64,000 bases of DNA from Cylindrobasidium torrendii FP15055 ss-10 (GCA_000934385.1 KN880454.1:1-64000); one strand, 5' to 3'. Shown: positions 47,521-60,182, counted from the stretch's first letter. Numbers and translations are program-made. Notes: generated from the sequence alone by a model not told the origin.

Positions 47521-48962
47521 ATGTTGTCACCCATCGTTGCCCTCAGCGTCGTGGCCAGCGTCGCAAATGCCCACGGGACCGCCAACATGACGGCCGAATA
47601 TATGTCTCTGGCGCAGCCACTTGCCGCAGCAGGATATACGGGACTCGTCAGCGTCATGGCCAGTGTCGCCAACACGTCTCTAGGGATGGCTCTAGCCCAA
47701 CGTATCTTCGATGGCGGGAATTACACTATCTTTGCCCCAGATAACGACGCCAGTGAGTTATGATTTTCTGGTGACACGAACTGGTACTCATCCTCGCATA
47801 GTTGCTCGTCTGCCGATGAATATTACCAGCGACCCTGAAATGCTCGCCAACATATTGTCCTACCACATCGTGTCTGGAAATTTCTCTGAGGGTAACGGCA
47901 GCTTACAAGCGGCGACCTTTCCCAACGACACCATCGCACGGACTACTCTCAACGCGACAGACTTGGTCATGCTCGAGGGCAACAAGAGCCAGGTTCTCGT
48001 TTGGACCAGTGAAAACGGCACTGTGATGATACAAAACCAGCTGTACTACCATTTCATGCATTTGCAGCAGCACTCTTGTCTCACAATCAGCTAGCGGTAC
48101 CAAAGTCGCAGTGTCGAACAGTACTGTGCTCGGCAACTTTCTCGTTAACGGCATCAATGGCACACTCATGTACCCCACCAACCTAACCTCGACGCTCAAC
48201 TCCCGCAACCTTACATCCCTAGCCGACGTCCTGGGCTCCATCTCGGCCAGCAATAGCACGAATGAAACTTTGGCCGACAAGCTTGAGGGTCTGACAGGGT
48301 ATACACTCTTCGCTCCAAGCAATATGGCGTTGGAAGCAGCATCCCAAACACTGTCGTCGCTCGCCAGCAACACTACCGCCCTCACTAACGTGCTTGGAAA
48401 CCACGTTAGCCTTCATTCCCTCCCCTTTTGTCACCTATTCATGAAGCCGGGCAGATCATCAATGGATCTACTTTGTATTCGACTGGGCTCGCGAATTCTA
48501 CTTCTGCTAGCGGAGAAACCCTCAGTTTCACGACGAACTCGTCCGGGACATTTGTAGCGTCTTCGTCGGGATCAACTACGGTCGCCATGGCCAAAATCAT
48601 TACCACCAATGTACTCGTGAACAACGGCGTTGTCCACATTATCGATACTGTGTTAGGCAACACTGAAAGCAACTCATCCGCTGCGAGCTCCGCGTACGTC
48701 TCTGGTCAGCATTTCCGTTACCCAGTACTAACGCATCCTTAGCTATGAGTCTGCTGTATCTGTTGCCGCAGCTGCTGCAACGACCACCGAAACTGGCCTC
48801 GTTACAGGCCCTACAGGCGCTTCCTCCAGCTCGAACGGAGAAAACGGAGATTCAAATGGGGGCAACGGAAGTTCGAGCGGCGGAAATGCTGCTCTCACCC
48901 CAGGAGTTGATAGCAAATGGCTCTTCATGGCGTTCTCGGCTATTGTTTTCGCTCTACTTTGA
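47521..48962 (+). CDS. Fasciclin (FAS1) domain protein, probably GPI-anchored
   Basis: Signal peptide MLSPIVALSVVASVANA precedes two FAS1-like domains. The first shows the H1 box NYTIFAPDNDA and ILSYHIVSG; the second shows YTLFAPSNMAL and TTNVLVNNGVVHIIDTVL. Introns are short. More than a dozen NxS/T sites indicate heavy N-glycosylation. The C-terminus is a Gly/Ser/Asn-rich linker followed by a hydrophobic end (WLFMAFSAIVFALL), the usual GPI-anchor signal. FAS1 proteins act in cell adhesion and wall contact at the fungal surface. Confidence 0.88.
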
Positions 48963-49137
48963 ACGTTCGAAATAAATTTGTATCTATGATTGCATGTATG
49001 CGCCTGGCGATATTCGTATGTATCTAAATTGTACACAATGGACACTTTTGGACTTCGAGATGGTGTTGAGCTAGCCTTGTCAAATGGCGGGTTCAATTGG
49101 GCGCGGTTGACGATCGAGTGCCTTGCCTATTCCCACC

Positions 49138-51013
49138 ATGACCAAAGAGATCATCGACCTCACCGCTGATAGTGAGGAGGAAATCCAGGAGATTAAACCA
49201 CTTGCAGTGGCGCCCGATGATCCTTCACTAAAGTCCAAGGACAAGAAAAAACCTGGCGAGGAGAAACGGAGGAAAAAGCGGTCGAAGGAGAAGAGGGCGC
49301 CCAAAGAGATGCCAGGCTCTGAACAAACTCGCCCGACCAGCTCCGGACAAGATGGTGCGACCTTGTTCTTCGTTGACGAAAAGCCGTCCGTTTTGCCCAA
49401 CCTACCACCTCCACCTCAAACCAAACCAATCACACCATCACAAACCAAAGAGGATTCGAGCTCTAAACTTTTACTCCCCGAGCACGTTAAAGTCTTTGGC
49501 TCAACGCCTTTCGAGATTATCGTCCCTCCCGAGCTGGACGAAGACTTTATTGACTACCTTGATTATGACCCATCCATACGAAAGGTGCGCAGACTTCAAA
49601 TTCACTCACAGGTTGCTTCAATATTTTCAGAATGTGTTGCGCTACTACGATGATCCCAAGGAAATTGCGGCGGCCCAGGCCAAAGTCAAAATCGTTTGCA
49701 AGAAATGCGGCGGCGAGGGTCACTCGAAATTCAATTGCAAAGTTGTGATAGTGCGTGGCCTGGCGTTGTCCCGCGTTGAGTCCGACTCACTGTACTGCAG
49801 TGTCTGACGTGCGGTGCTCGCAATCAGCATAATCAATCCCACTGCCCAACTCAGAAGTCCTGCTTCAATTGTGGCATGAAGGGACATCTCAACATCGTAT
49901 GTCGGCTTCTTCGACATACAACGATATTTCTCACTGTCTGTTAGGATTGCCCGAGTAGACAAGTGAGATACGGAGAGTCTGTATACGACAGTTGTCGGCG
50001 ATGCTCCAACAACAAGCACAACGAAACTGTACGCTTCTGTCCTCGACCGCGATTCCTTTCCTGAACTCAGATAGGAATGCCCTTTGTTGTGGCGGGTGTA
50101 CGAGTATATGAGTCCTGAAGAGCGCGCTTCAACTTTGGCGATGCGCAAGACGAAGGAATGCATGGTTCTTGGCCAAGGCGGGGAGGGTTACATCGCAGCC
50201 GACCGTTGGTGCTGGAACTGCGGGCAAGAAGGTCACTGGGGAGATGACTGTGAGTTACCCTTCCAACGCGATGTGCCCAGGGAAGGCTCTGCGTTCCATT
50301 GGCGTAACGTGACTTCGGGGCCCTTTGGCCAAATGGATGCGGTTGAGGAACATCAGGCAGAACGACGGCAGAACTTCAGATCATGGGAGTATGACGAAGA
50401 GCAGGCTCAACAGTCTTGGGAAGAACACAAACGCCATCTGTCCGGTGTGGGCAAAGCTGGGAAGCGGAAGGCGAGGGAGAGATTGGCCAAGTCAGAACAC
50501 AAGCAGCGCGACAGAAACGAAGACGACGGCGACTTTTTCGAGCAGCGCAGGCGTGACAAGGGTCAGTCGCAACCAGAGCTCAGTATTGCCGGCGCAAGTC
50601 GAAGGGCTCAGGAAGAGCAGGGCAAGGAGCGCAAGAAAATGACCTTTGCCTTTGGTTCATTGGCTCAGCGCCTCGGTGAAGGACCATCTGGTAGCGCGGA
50701 GCGTGGGCCACCCCCAACACCACCTGGGAATCGAGCCAACAATGAGTCTGGTCGTCGCAACGTTCTCAACGATGTCCACCATGGGGCCAACGGAGGAGAC
50801 AGGAAGAGCAGAGATCCAAAGGCGCGTCGGCAGGCCGATCCCTACTCCCACTCAAGGGACCGCCGTCCTCGGGACTCGGAGAAACGGGATAGGTATCCTC
50901 GTGCAGCCACCGATTATCGGGATCGCGACCGCAACAGGGACCGCGACCGCGCGCGCGACTATCCCAGGCGTCAGCAACGGTATGAAGGAGGATACGGAGC
51001 ATACCAGCAATGA
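49138..51013 (+). CDS. air1: Zinc-knuckle RNA-binding protein, Air1/Air2 (TRAMP complex) type
   Basis: Several CCHC knuckles in a row: CKKCGGEGHSKFNC, CLTCGARNQHNQSHC, CFNCGMKGHLNIDC, CRRCSNNKHNETEC and CWNCGQEGHWGDDC. This spacing is typical of Air1/Air2, which present RNA to the poly(A) polymerase and helicase of the nuclear TRAMP exosome cofactor. The N-terminus has an acidic SUMO-interaction-like start (TKEIIDLTADSEEE) and Lys-rich stretches. The C-terminus is long, Arg/Asp/Gly-rich and ends with RDRDRNRDRDRARDYPRR and YEGGYGAYQQ. Introns between knuckles are short and in phase. Start is the ATG at 49138. Confidence 0.9.
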
Positions 51014-51540
51014 TGTGGTAAGAAATACATAGATCTCATTTCAACGCAATTTCAGTGCAGCTTCTTGAGCTGCTTACGGCGCCCAGCGTCACATTGGAAT
51101 GTGGGAACCGTGCCACCTAAAAAGGAATTATGTGCATGCCATCGTGACAAAGCCAATCGGGCATGGTTGGATATCAATCCTTGTGTTGTTGAGCGACCTT
51201 GGGATTAAGCTACATCTCAAGGGAGACAGATATAGGCAAGGACAAAAGGACAATTTCAAAGTTACTATGTGAGATTTCTGGCATGTAGGATTGAGGTTAT
51301 ATAAGTATGACCAGGATATGATTTTTAACACTACACACACACAAGTCAAAGGCTTCGCTTCCTAAATTTCAGCTATAAGCCGGCCATTGGAAGAGAGGAT
51401 CGACTACTGACAGACCCTTCGACCAAATTTAATGGGTATTCGAATGCCAACTTCAATTTGTCAACGCGCTGCTTGTTCGATCGTCGCCCCACGTGCGGAA
51501 TGGCTGAATTTCGAATGGCCGCCTTTCGATTCTTCAGACA
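51014..51540. promoter_or_regulatory. Vip1 upstream region
   Basis: 527 bases between the Air1-like stop and the Vip1 start; no gene or repeat is seen. Confidence 0.45.
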
Positions 51541-54500
51541 ATGGCCTTCAACTCTCGCGAGAGACAATCCCGCCACTCTCCTGACCGACGCTCGAAACGT
51601 TCAAGCTCTGTTCTGACACGCTCGTCCTCGCCGGCATCCTCTCATTCTGATCTTGCGACCAGCTTCACCGATGGCAGCCATGTTCAGAACGGACCCCCAG
51701 TCATTCTTGGCGTGTGTGCGATGGACGTCAAGGCGCGGTCAAAAGCGATGCGCGAAATCCTCATCCGTCTGGTCGAGCGTGCGCGGGGGTCGATAGAAGT
51801 AAAGGTGTTTGGAGATAAAGTGATCTTGGACGAAGGTGCGGTCAATATGCACACGACCTTGAGCTTTCCTTACTCATGACGATGTCTAGATGTAGAAAAC
51901 TGGCCCCGATGCAATGTGCTCATCTCGTTCTTTTCGACGGATTTCCCTCTCGACAAAGCAATCCAATATGTCAAGTTGCGCAACCCATTCTGCATCAACG
52001 ACCTCGCAACACAGGCGTTGCTCTGGGACCGTCGGTTTGTGGCATATATTTTGGACTTTCTTGCCGTTCCAACACCCAGGCGCCTTGTTGTGTCGCGCGA
52101 TGGTGGGCCCAAAATCGACAATGAACTCCGCGACCTCATGAAGCAGCGGCTAGGGATTGTCCTTGGGGGCTACGAGGTCACCCCTGAAGTTATCATGTCT
52201 GAAGACGGTGATTCAATCCTCATCGATGGCAAAATCCTGGAGAAACCCTTTGTCGAGAAGCCTGTAAGCGGCGAGGACCATAATGTTTACATCTACTTCA
52301 AGGGTGGCGGCGGCCGTCGCCTCTTTCGCAAGGTCAGTGTAATTCCACACGTGTGGAGAGCGGCATATTCATTTCTGTACTCTAGGTTGGAAACAAGTCA
52401 AGCGAAATGGATCCGACCCTCAATACGCCTCGCACCGATGGCTCATACATATACGAGAAGTTCATTGAAGTCGACAACGCGGAGGATATCAAGGTTTACA
52501 CCGTTGGGAAGGAGTACACCCACGCAGAAACTCGCAAATCCCCAGTTGTAGACGGTGTCGTACGGCGCAATACTGAGGGCAAGGAGATTCGGTGAGTCTG
52601 GACGCTGCGTCCTACTGCAGGCCAAATTAACCTTGAGCGTCCAAGTTTTATCACTCGTCTAACTGAAGCAGAGAAGTCATGGGCCAATAAGATATGCGAA
52701 GGCTTTGGCCAACGCGTTTGCGGATTTGACTTGTTGCGATGCAATGGTGGCGAGACCAGTCTGGTTATCGACGTGAATGGATGGAGTTTCGTTAAAGGAA
52801 ATGCGACCTATTATGGTGAGTTGTGCGGCCATGCTGCCGAGTCACGGTTAACAGCTAACTCCGTGGTCATAGATAAAGCCTCAGACATCCTCGCTGCACT
52901 CTGCATGAGACTCTCCGTTTCGCCAGACAGGCCTCTTTCGAGGCCTGAGCCCTCCGTCCCAGACGCACCTACTTGGCTGCTCAAAGCAAATGTTACTGTG
53001 TTTCGTCATGCCGACCGAACTCCCAAGCAGAAACTCAAATTGTGCGTGCAGCAGCTTTGCCATTTGCCCACCACCTCACCGAAAAGTACAGCAACTTCCC
53101 CATTGGCGAGCCCTGGACCCAACCGTTTGTCAAACTGCTCAATGGCGAGAAAGAAGAGATCATCCTGCGTGAGAGGGAGCAACTCAATTGGATTGCCACC
53201 GCTGTTGAAGAGGCCAAGACGCTCGGGGCGACCGGCGAAGAGCTCAACAAACTGGCGTTACTGAGCACGGCGCTCTTTAAGAAGATCGACCTCCCTGGAA
53301 CAAAGGCGCAGCTGAAGCCCGCATATTCGAAGCGTCAGGCCGGATTGTCTCGTAAGCTAACGAAGCTCACGCTGGTATTCAAGTGGGGAGGAGAGGTGCG
53401 CAATTGTCATTTTGGATACTACTCGTCTGACAGTCTTTCCAGTTTACGCACTCTGCGCGTTACCAATCTCGAGATCTTGGAGAGACCATGAAGAAAGACA
53501 TTTCTATCATGAGTATGCCTTGCAGATCCCAGTCATACTTGTTGCTGACCCCGACTACAGATAAAGATGCACTCCAGAACGTCAAGATATTCACCTCGTC
53601 TGAGCGCCGTGTTATTGCATCGGCTGAGATATTTGCGGCGGCGTTACTGGAGCCACCGTCCGGCGCATCGACTGCCTCCAGCGGACGCTCGTCAATCGAT
53701 GGCTCGCAGCCCTCAAGCTACACCCCACCTCCATCCCAGACCACGTTCTCACCTGCTATGCCGCCGCCTAGCCCCGCAGTGCACCAACTCATCATTCGCA
53801 AGGATTTGCTAGACGATTCGAATGCAGCCAAGGATCTCATGGACGACGTGAAGAAGCGGCTGAAGATTTTGCTACGACCTGGAGAGCCAGAGAAGCGACC
53901 TGAATTAACGTGGCCAAAAAGCATGAAGAAGGAGCCTGTGGAGGTTGTCAAAGAGGTCATCGAGCTGCTTGGGTCATTCCGGGATATCATGCGCCGCAAT
54001 TTTGAGACGATGGATGTGGAAAAGATCCAGGAGCGTTGGTGCTGTGGCGATGAGCCGTGGTTGTTCAGAGAGCGATGGGAGAAACTTTTCGAAGACTTTT
54101 GCGATGTTAAGCAAGAGAAGTTTGATCCGTCTAGGGTGTCCGAGCTTTACGACACCATCAAGTATTGTGCATTGCACCACAGACCTTTCCTATTTTCCAT
54201 CTTCACAGACCATAACGAGACAGCGTCGGATCGCGACGACCGCAGGCTGCATGAGCTATACGGTCGTGCTAAAGCGCTGTTCGACCTAGTCGCCCCGCAA
54301 GAATATGGCATTGATCCTGACGAGAAGTACGTTTATGCCTTTGAAAGAGAAGCAACACTAAAGACAAACAGGGAGGAGATTGGTGTGCTTACGTCGCTGC
54401 CACTTCTGCATAACATCGTTCAGGACCTCGAGTCGGCGCGCAACAAGGGCGGCAGCTCATTGACCCTATACTTCACAAAGGAGAGCCACATACACACCCT

Positions 54501-55059
54501 GGTCAACCTTGTATTGCTCTCTGGTCTGCCTATCGCAAACAGAAGACTACCAGAGCTCGACTACTGCGTACGCGGTTCTTTGCGTATTTGTTTCAGTTTA
54601 CTAACTCTCTTGCAGTCGCACATAACCTTTGAGCTTTATGAACGCAATCATGGTCGCGGAAAGTCCGACAAGGAATACTCCATCAAGATCTCTCTCAGTG
54701 AAGGCGCTCATTCGTCGAACGTACTAGACTCAACTTTGGATGCGCGCCATTCGCTGAATGTACAGTCGAGAAAGTATGTTGGCGCCGTTCGCCTGCTTAC
54801 GCGCCCCTTGCTGATCTACAACGCTCACAGGAAACTCACTCAACATCTTCCGTATAGCCAGGTGATGGCAAAGTTGGCGAAGCACTTCCACAGGCTGCAA
54901 GAGCTACAGGAAGGAGACGAGACGGGGCCAGAACTTGACCTGCCCTTGAAGGGAGGCTTGACACCCTTTACAAGTGGGAATCCATCTCCTCTCACGAGCG
55001 CATCACCGACACCATTAGAAAACACAAGCCCCACTATACCGACTGCAGCACTTGCCTAG
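51541..55059 (+). CDS. vip1: Inositol hexakisphosphate / diphosphoinositol-pentakisphosphate kinase (Vip1/Asp1)
   Basis: Makes 1,5-type inositol pyrophosphates that signal phosphate status, polarity and morphogenesis. The N-terminal ATP-grasp kinase is read from [21 protein letters not shown] through [55 protein letters not shown] and [28 protein letters not shown]. The histidine-acid-phosphatase half starts with [17 protein letters not shown] and continues to a C-terminal Ser/Pro-rich tail. Both halves are present, as in Asp1. A head of about 55 residues is Ser/Arg-rich. The kinase part is cut by short introns; from about 53.6 kb the coding sequence is almost uninterrupted. Near 1,050 residues, normal for the family. 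Confidence 0.95.
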
Positions 55060-55176
55060 ATGAACAGTATGGACTGCGCAGATTTTTAGACATCTATATT
55101 ACTACCTGTAATTGGTTAATGTACATACATCCTACCTACAGCGTGTATAATCTATTGGCTAGATTGTGGAACTGAG

Positions 55177-56027
55177 TTAGTCGTCGTCGTCATCCTCGCC
55201 ATCCCAACGTGAGAGACCAAGTGCGGTGCGTGTCTCGTGGATGCCTGCAGAGTTATAGTGTTTGACGGTGAAGGCGAAGCCGCGTTCTTTGCCATGCAAC
55301 GCTGAAGGAGACTGGGATAGCTGGGCACTTTGGGTAGCTAAGGATGCAAAGGTGCCAATGGCTTCGTGATATCTGTAGATATGAGATGAGGGTGGTAGAA
55401 CGAACTGACGGAGGTAACGCACAATCTGGCAATGGATTGAGTGACATAGCCTCAAAGAACAAGAAAAGACGCACCTGTGGGATTCTTTGTTCATGCAGTC
55501 CACCTCGAGAATCTTGTCCAGCACAGATTTCTTGAACGCAGATTTGATGAAATGAAGCACGTCGAATATGTGGTGTTCCTTGGGCCTGTAGCAAGGCATT
55601 AATGCTGAGCGACACGAAGTGACGGAGCTATGCAGACCTCCAAGGGTGAAATCGGGGTTGAAGGTTGAAGATTCCCTTGTTAGAGACGAGGGGATGGAAC
55701 ATATCTGTGAGGAACTGCACGACCGGTGGGCGGTCGGGGTATTCATGTGGGAAGAGTAGGCGGAATTTGAAGATAGCGTCGGCGTAGTATCCTTCGCTAA
55801 TTAGCATTCAAGCTCTGGATGAGTAGAGTATTATGCGCACCTTGGTGCACGAAAAACATGGCATCCCAGGCGAAGAGAGATTCCTTGGAGGGCACGATGT
55901 ACATGCCGAGCGGGCAGTGATTCTGGTATTTGAGTGACGCGTATTCCAGCGAAATGGTGGTAGAAGCCACGGCCGACGCGTTGGCGTCCGGATTCGTGAG
56001 CAACGTGCCCGAGCGCGGTTTGGACAT
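55177..56027 (-). CDS. AKTIP/FTS-like UEV protein (inactive E2 fold)
   Basis: E2-like fold without a catalytic cysteine. Where a true E2 has HPNV...CLD, this protein has FHPLVSNKGIFNLQPRF. Exons give SLEYASLKYQNHCPLGMYIVPSKESLFAWDAMFFVHQG, YYADAIFKFRLLFPHEYPDRPPVVQFLTD, and KEHHIFDVLHFIKSAFKKSVLDKI. A C-terminal part with KHYNSAGIHETRTALGLSRWDGEDDDDD follows. This matches the AKTIP/Fused-toes family, whose members bridge Hook proteins and FHIP to link early endosomes to dynein. The acidic tail DEDDDDD-type is striking. It converges on Vip1 (117 bases between stops). Confidence 0.87.
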
Positions 56028-56332
56028 GGGAATCGCTAGGCAAGATGGTAGCCGCGTAGCAGGTGATCGATCACGTTCCCCAGGTCGCGTCGCCTGCTCC
56101 GGGGTTTGCTCCCACTCTCATGTCAGCCGGCGAAGATCACTGGCCGCCCGTTCAATTACTTTCCAGTTTAACAACTCATTTTCTTATCTGATGCAATACT
56201 ACTATCTGCTCCCAAAATAAATGGCACCCTTGTTATGCTCGCCGAAGAACCATTGAAATGGTCTCGTGCACGCTGAGAACGCTATAAAGAGGACCTAACC
56301 CCCACCAACACTTTCTCTCCGTGTCGTGCATC
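56028..56332. promoter_or_regulatory. Divergent promoter, AKTIP-like / DAL5-type transporter, with TATA box
   Basis: 305 bases between divergent starts. A TATA-like TATAAAG at 56283-56289 lies about 45 bases before the transporter start, a good position for a regulated plus-strand promoter. Confidence 0.55.
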
Positions 56333-58702
56333 ATGGTCCGTACTCCAAGTGCAGTCTTTCTGCAGGATGAACAGGACCGCAAAATAACGCGACGCATCCT
56401 CTGGAAATTGGGTCTGTCTCTTCGTTGCCGCGAATTGGCTATTCAAATCTAACATTGTTCTTATTAGATATCCATATTCTTCCTGCTATTGCTCTAGTGT
56501 GGTCATCTGCTTTCCCAAAGGTTGTGGGCTAACGGTAAACCAAGCTCTGGCTTGCCAACTTCATCGATAGAAGTAACATAGGAAATGCACGGTCAGTGCA
56601 GCGCGGCGCGCCTGTGACTTGACTTCTCTCATTCCCCAAAAGTATTGCTGGACTCGAAGATGACCTCCATCTCAAAGGAAATCAGTTCAACATCATTCTC
56701 GCTGGTGCGTCCTATAATAGCATCTGTTTTGGTTCTCAGAGTTGTACACATTAGTCTTCTATCTAACGCAAGTGCTCCTGCTGCGTGTGATTGTATGCAC
56801 TACTGACTACGGAGATAGCTATCTCGTGGTTGAGATGCCCTCGAATTGGGTGCTGAAGAAGATGAAGCCAGATGTACGCCTTTCCGTTGTTCACCGAGCC
56901 CCAAAAATTAATCTGCTTGTTCAGCGCTGGATTCCACTCCTGGTCTTTGTTTGGGGGATAGTTACGACTTTAACCTGTCTTGTACAGAACTTTGGCAAGT
57001 CAATTGGGCTTATAAGGCCCGCACATCTTACCTTTGACATGTAGCTGGACTAGTTGCTGTTAGATTGGCGCTGGGCTTGTGCGAAGGTGGTCTACTTGCT
57101 GGGATCGTGGGTACTGCAGTATGCTCCCAACTAACCGTCTAATGACACCACCAGGTCTTGTATCTAAGTACTATATACAAGCGACACGAGCTTCAGTTCC
57201 GCGTTGGTGTGTTTTATGCATCAGGCAAGTCTTTTGATTAAACCTATGTGACATTGGGACCTTACTAGTACTTTTCACCTCGTAGCTTCGCTCTCTGGGG
57301 CATTCGGCGGACTATTGGCAACGGCTATCATTCGCATGGACGGTATTGCGGGTCTCGCTGGATGGCGTTGGATCTTCCTCCTGGAAGGAATTGCCACTTG
57401 CCTATTGGCATTCCTGGCTTGGATGTCTATGCCGAGCAACATAGCCGAGGCTAAATTTCTCACTCCAGAGGAAAGAGAGTTTGCTCGTGCGTCCTCTTCT
57501 TCCAGTATTCTCCAGTGATTTCAAGATCACCGACGGACACTCAGTGAATCGTTTCCGCATGGACTACGGCCAGCAGTCAACCACTTTGACACCCGTCGAA
57601 GACACCGAGAAGGCAGGGATATCCAAGATAGAGGGTGCCACTGTGGTCGCGAAGCCCGTCGAGTACGAGGAAGAGCGCTTCGAATGGCGCGAGGTCATTC
57701 GCGGCTGTGTTGACCCTCAGTTATGGCTGACGGGAATAGCCTACTTTGGCATTCTAGTTAGCCTGTACTCATACTCCCTCTTCCTGTGCGTCGTATTGCG
57801 TTTTACCTGTGGGCTCACTAGAGTTGATATGCAGTCCAACGATTGTGTCGGGGCTTGGTTACGAGGCCGCAGAAGCACAATTGCATACCGTCCCACCGTA
57901 TGTCCCAGCAGCTGTGATGACAGGTATGTCGAGTATCAACTTGAAGCCATCTACCACTGATCAAAGATGTTGAGTTGTCGTCGCTATCCTCAGTGACCGG
58001 TTTAAATGGAGAGGGCCGTTCATTCTCATGTTCCTCCCAATTTCTATAGCAGGTTACATATTAGCCATTGCAGCAACAACAGATAACGCACGCTACGCAG
58101 CAGTCTTTCTTATGGCCACGGGCGTGTACGGTGTGCCCGTTTGGCCCAACTTTCAGATTGCTAATATCCAAATAGCTATCCATCTGTTCCCTGCATCCTT
58201 TCCATCCTGCCAAACAATAACAGTGGGCATTATAAGAAAGCGACGACAACAGCATTGCAAATTGCCATCGCGAACTGCTCTGGATTTGTTGCGACGTTTG
58301 CATATAGCAGCGGTGTGTGAAGCACCGTCGTCCGTGGCATGCCATAGATTGGCTAATGTTTGGACAGATCAAAAGCCCAAGTACATCAAAGGACACGCCA
58401 TTAGTCTGGCGTTCGTTTGTCTGGCCTGGGTTCTGATCTTACTCAACGTGTAGAAAAAACTTGCCCTCAAGCTGAATGACTTGACTTACTCATTCTGCTG
58501 TCGTAGGCTGTATTGTCGATGGGAGAATAAGGCGCGCGCCGAAGGTAGACGCCAAAGCAATATTGATACATATCAGAGATTATGGGATGAAGGCAAAACC
58601 CGTGCCCCGTGCGTATTTTCTCGAACTGTTCCAGCTGAACGCACTCATAGATTTTATTGTAGCATCGGAGAAAGACATCCTGCTTTCATTTTTACATTGT
58701 AG
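56333..58702 (+). CDS. Major facilitator transporter, allantoate/nicotinate permease (DAL5/TNA1) type
   Basis: MFS anion:H+ symporter subfamily. Start: MVRTPSAVFLQDEQDRKITRRILWKLDIHILPAIA, then LANFIDRSNIGNAR, the YLVVEMPSNWVLKKMKP motif, WIPLLVFVWGIVTTLTC, VRLALGLCEGGLLAG, RHELQFRVGVFYASA, SLSGAFGGLLA, MDGIAGLAGWRWIFLLEG, and a C-terminal half ending DTYQRLWDEGKTRAPIGERHPAFIFTL. About 16 introns interrupt it. Three donors are GC instead of GT (56768, 56995, 57225). One junction near 58120-58186 cannot be joined in frame with a standard donor, so the gene may carry a one-base change there or use another unusual site. The substrate is not determinable from sequence. Confidence 0.85.
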
Positions 58703-59420
58703 AGAAAAGGTCGAGTTATGGGTATGCGTTGTCCATAAACCTACCAAACAAGGATTATAAACTTGGTCGCAGAGATTACTCTTTGTATCCGCCCGGTTCG
58801 ACTAGGCGATACGTTCGAAATTTACAGTAAAACCCCAGCAAAAACCCCGATGACAAGTAGAAAGATGGCACGAGCTAGGGTTGATATTGTCGACCACTTT
58901 ATATCCTTACTTTATATCCTTCTTCTATTGCAGACCCCAATACAGGTCAGCAGGCGGCTAGAGCTGCAGGTGATCGCGACCTTGTGCTTACACGTGATCG
59001 TAACTGATATCCTTGCACACAATTTCGAACCTGAAACGCATGGCCCATCTTTGCCGTGTGAGGTTCTCGTTATCCTTTGTTACTCCTTGGTCTCAGAGAA
59101 AAAATCAGCGTTGGAGCCAGTAGCGGCGCATACCTCGGCAGATACGGACGTCATTTTCGAGTTCGCGCCCGTCGACCGCTTCAAGCTCGGAAATTCATCT
59201 GATCATTCGACGGTTCTCATTGCGCATGGCGCTTGAACTGCATCGAGACACTCAGCGAATATGGGCCTTCGGGACCACGTCACCTCAAACAGGCGTCCAT
59301 ACATATAAGTACGAACCAGGGGAAACCGCGGCCGTTGCATACGTTTCTCTCTTTCTCTCTCTCTCTTCCTGTCTCTCGCTTTTCCCTCCCGCCATCAGGT
59401 TACACAATACGCCCCTACCG
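58703..59420. other. Intergenic region with a CT-rich tract
   Basis: About 720 bases. A pyrimidine tract (TCTCTC runs) at about 59340-59390 lies just before the next start, a common fungal core-promoter feature. An open plus-strand frame at 58850-59236 shows no family signature. Confidence 0.45.
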
Positions 59421-60182
59421 ATGTTGCTAGCACTTGGCGGCGCATTCTGGCATTGGGCCTTCTTCCTCTTGCTCTCCCTCTCCGGCACAACTGATGCGAT
59501 CCCTGCTTGGGCTGGCGCTCCTGGACGGACATCTATTACAAGCCTGATTCCCGGGGCTACCTACATCGAAGTCACCGCGCCAGGATCTCGCACACGGGGC
59601 AGCGAGCCTCCCAAAACCTCGCATCTCGCCCTTCGTGACCCCGGTGAGTTAACACTCATTCACGACTGTTGCGCTGTTTCTCAAGCATGTGTCCATCGCA
59701 CAGACAGCGTTGGAAACCTCACTCACGTCCCCGTCTCCAAACACAACTCTGAGCCGCCGCTTTTCTTTATAAACCGAGATAAACTCTGGCTCTACCGCAA
59801 TGAATCGTACATCTTCCCGGTCAATGTCGTCAACGCCACCGAGCAACTTCCAGACAAGCGTGACCAGACGCCTATGCAGCTCGTTGCGGATACAAAGACT
59901 TCAGGCATCTCTGGTGGCCAGTGGAAATGGCGCGGGACCCGTCTGCAATATCACCAGGGCAGCTTCTCAAACTATGGTGTATTCTACAGCTGCCCTCTCG
60001 ATGCCGGAGGCTCAGGCATCTTCTTAACACTCAAAGTGTGCGTATGATTCCCGGAATGGTCTTGTCAATGTCATAGAGGCTGATGACATGGTTGCAGTAT
60101 GGCCAAGCCGGAAGGATGTCAGGTCATAAACCTGCAGAGCTTCACCAAGGTCGATGAGAATGGCGAATGGTCTGGAAAGTAG
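59421..60182 (+). CDS. Secreted protein of unknown function, about 212 residues
   Basis: Three exons. A signal peptide (MLLALGGAFWHWAFFLLLSLSGTTDA) is followed by a mature part with N-glycosylation sites (NLT, NES, NAT), aromatic-rich segments (PLFFINRDKLWLYRN, SGGQWKWRGTRLQYHQG) and YGVFYSCPLDAGGSGIFLTLK. The second join restores LTLK-VMAKPEGCQVINLQSF, and the end is ENGEWSGK. Few cysteines are present. The beta-rich look (LYRNESYIF) recalls the short secreted proteins of unknown function common in basidiomycetes. No enzyme motif is seen. It converges on Ost1, with about 260 bases between stops. Confidence 0.7.

Noticed and set aside
58850..59236. 129-codon plus-strand frame after the transporter gene
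   Set aside because: No domain, signal or splice partner. The composition looks like translated intergenic sequence.
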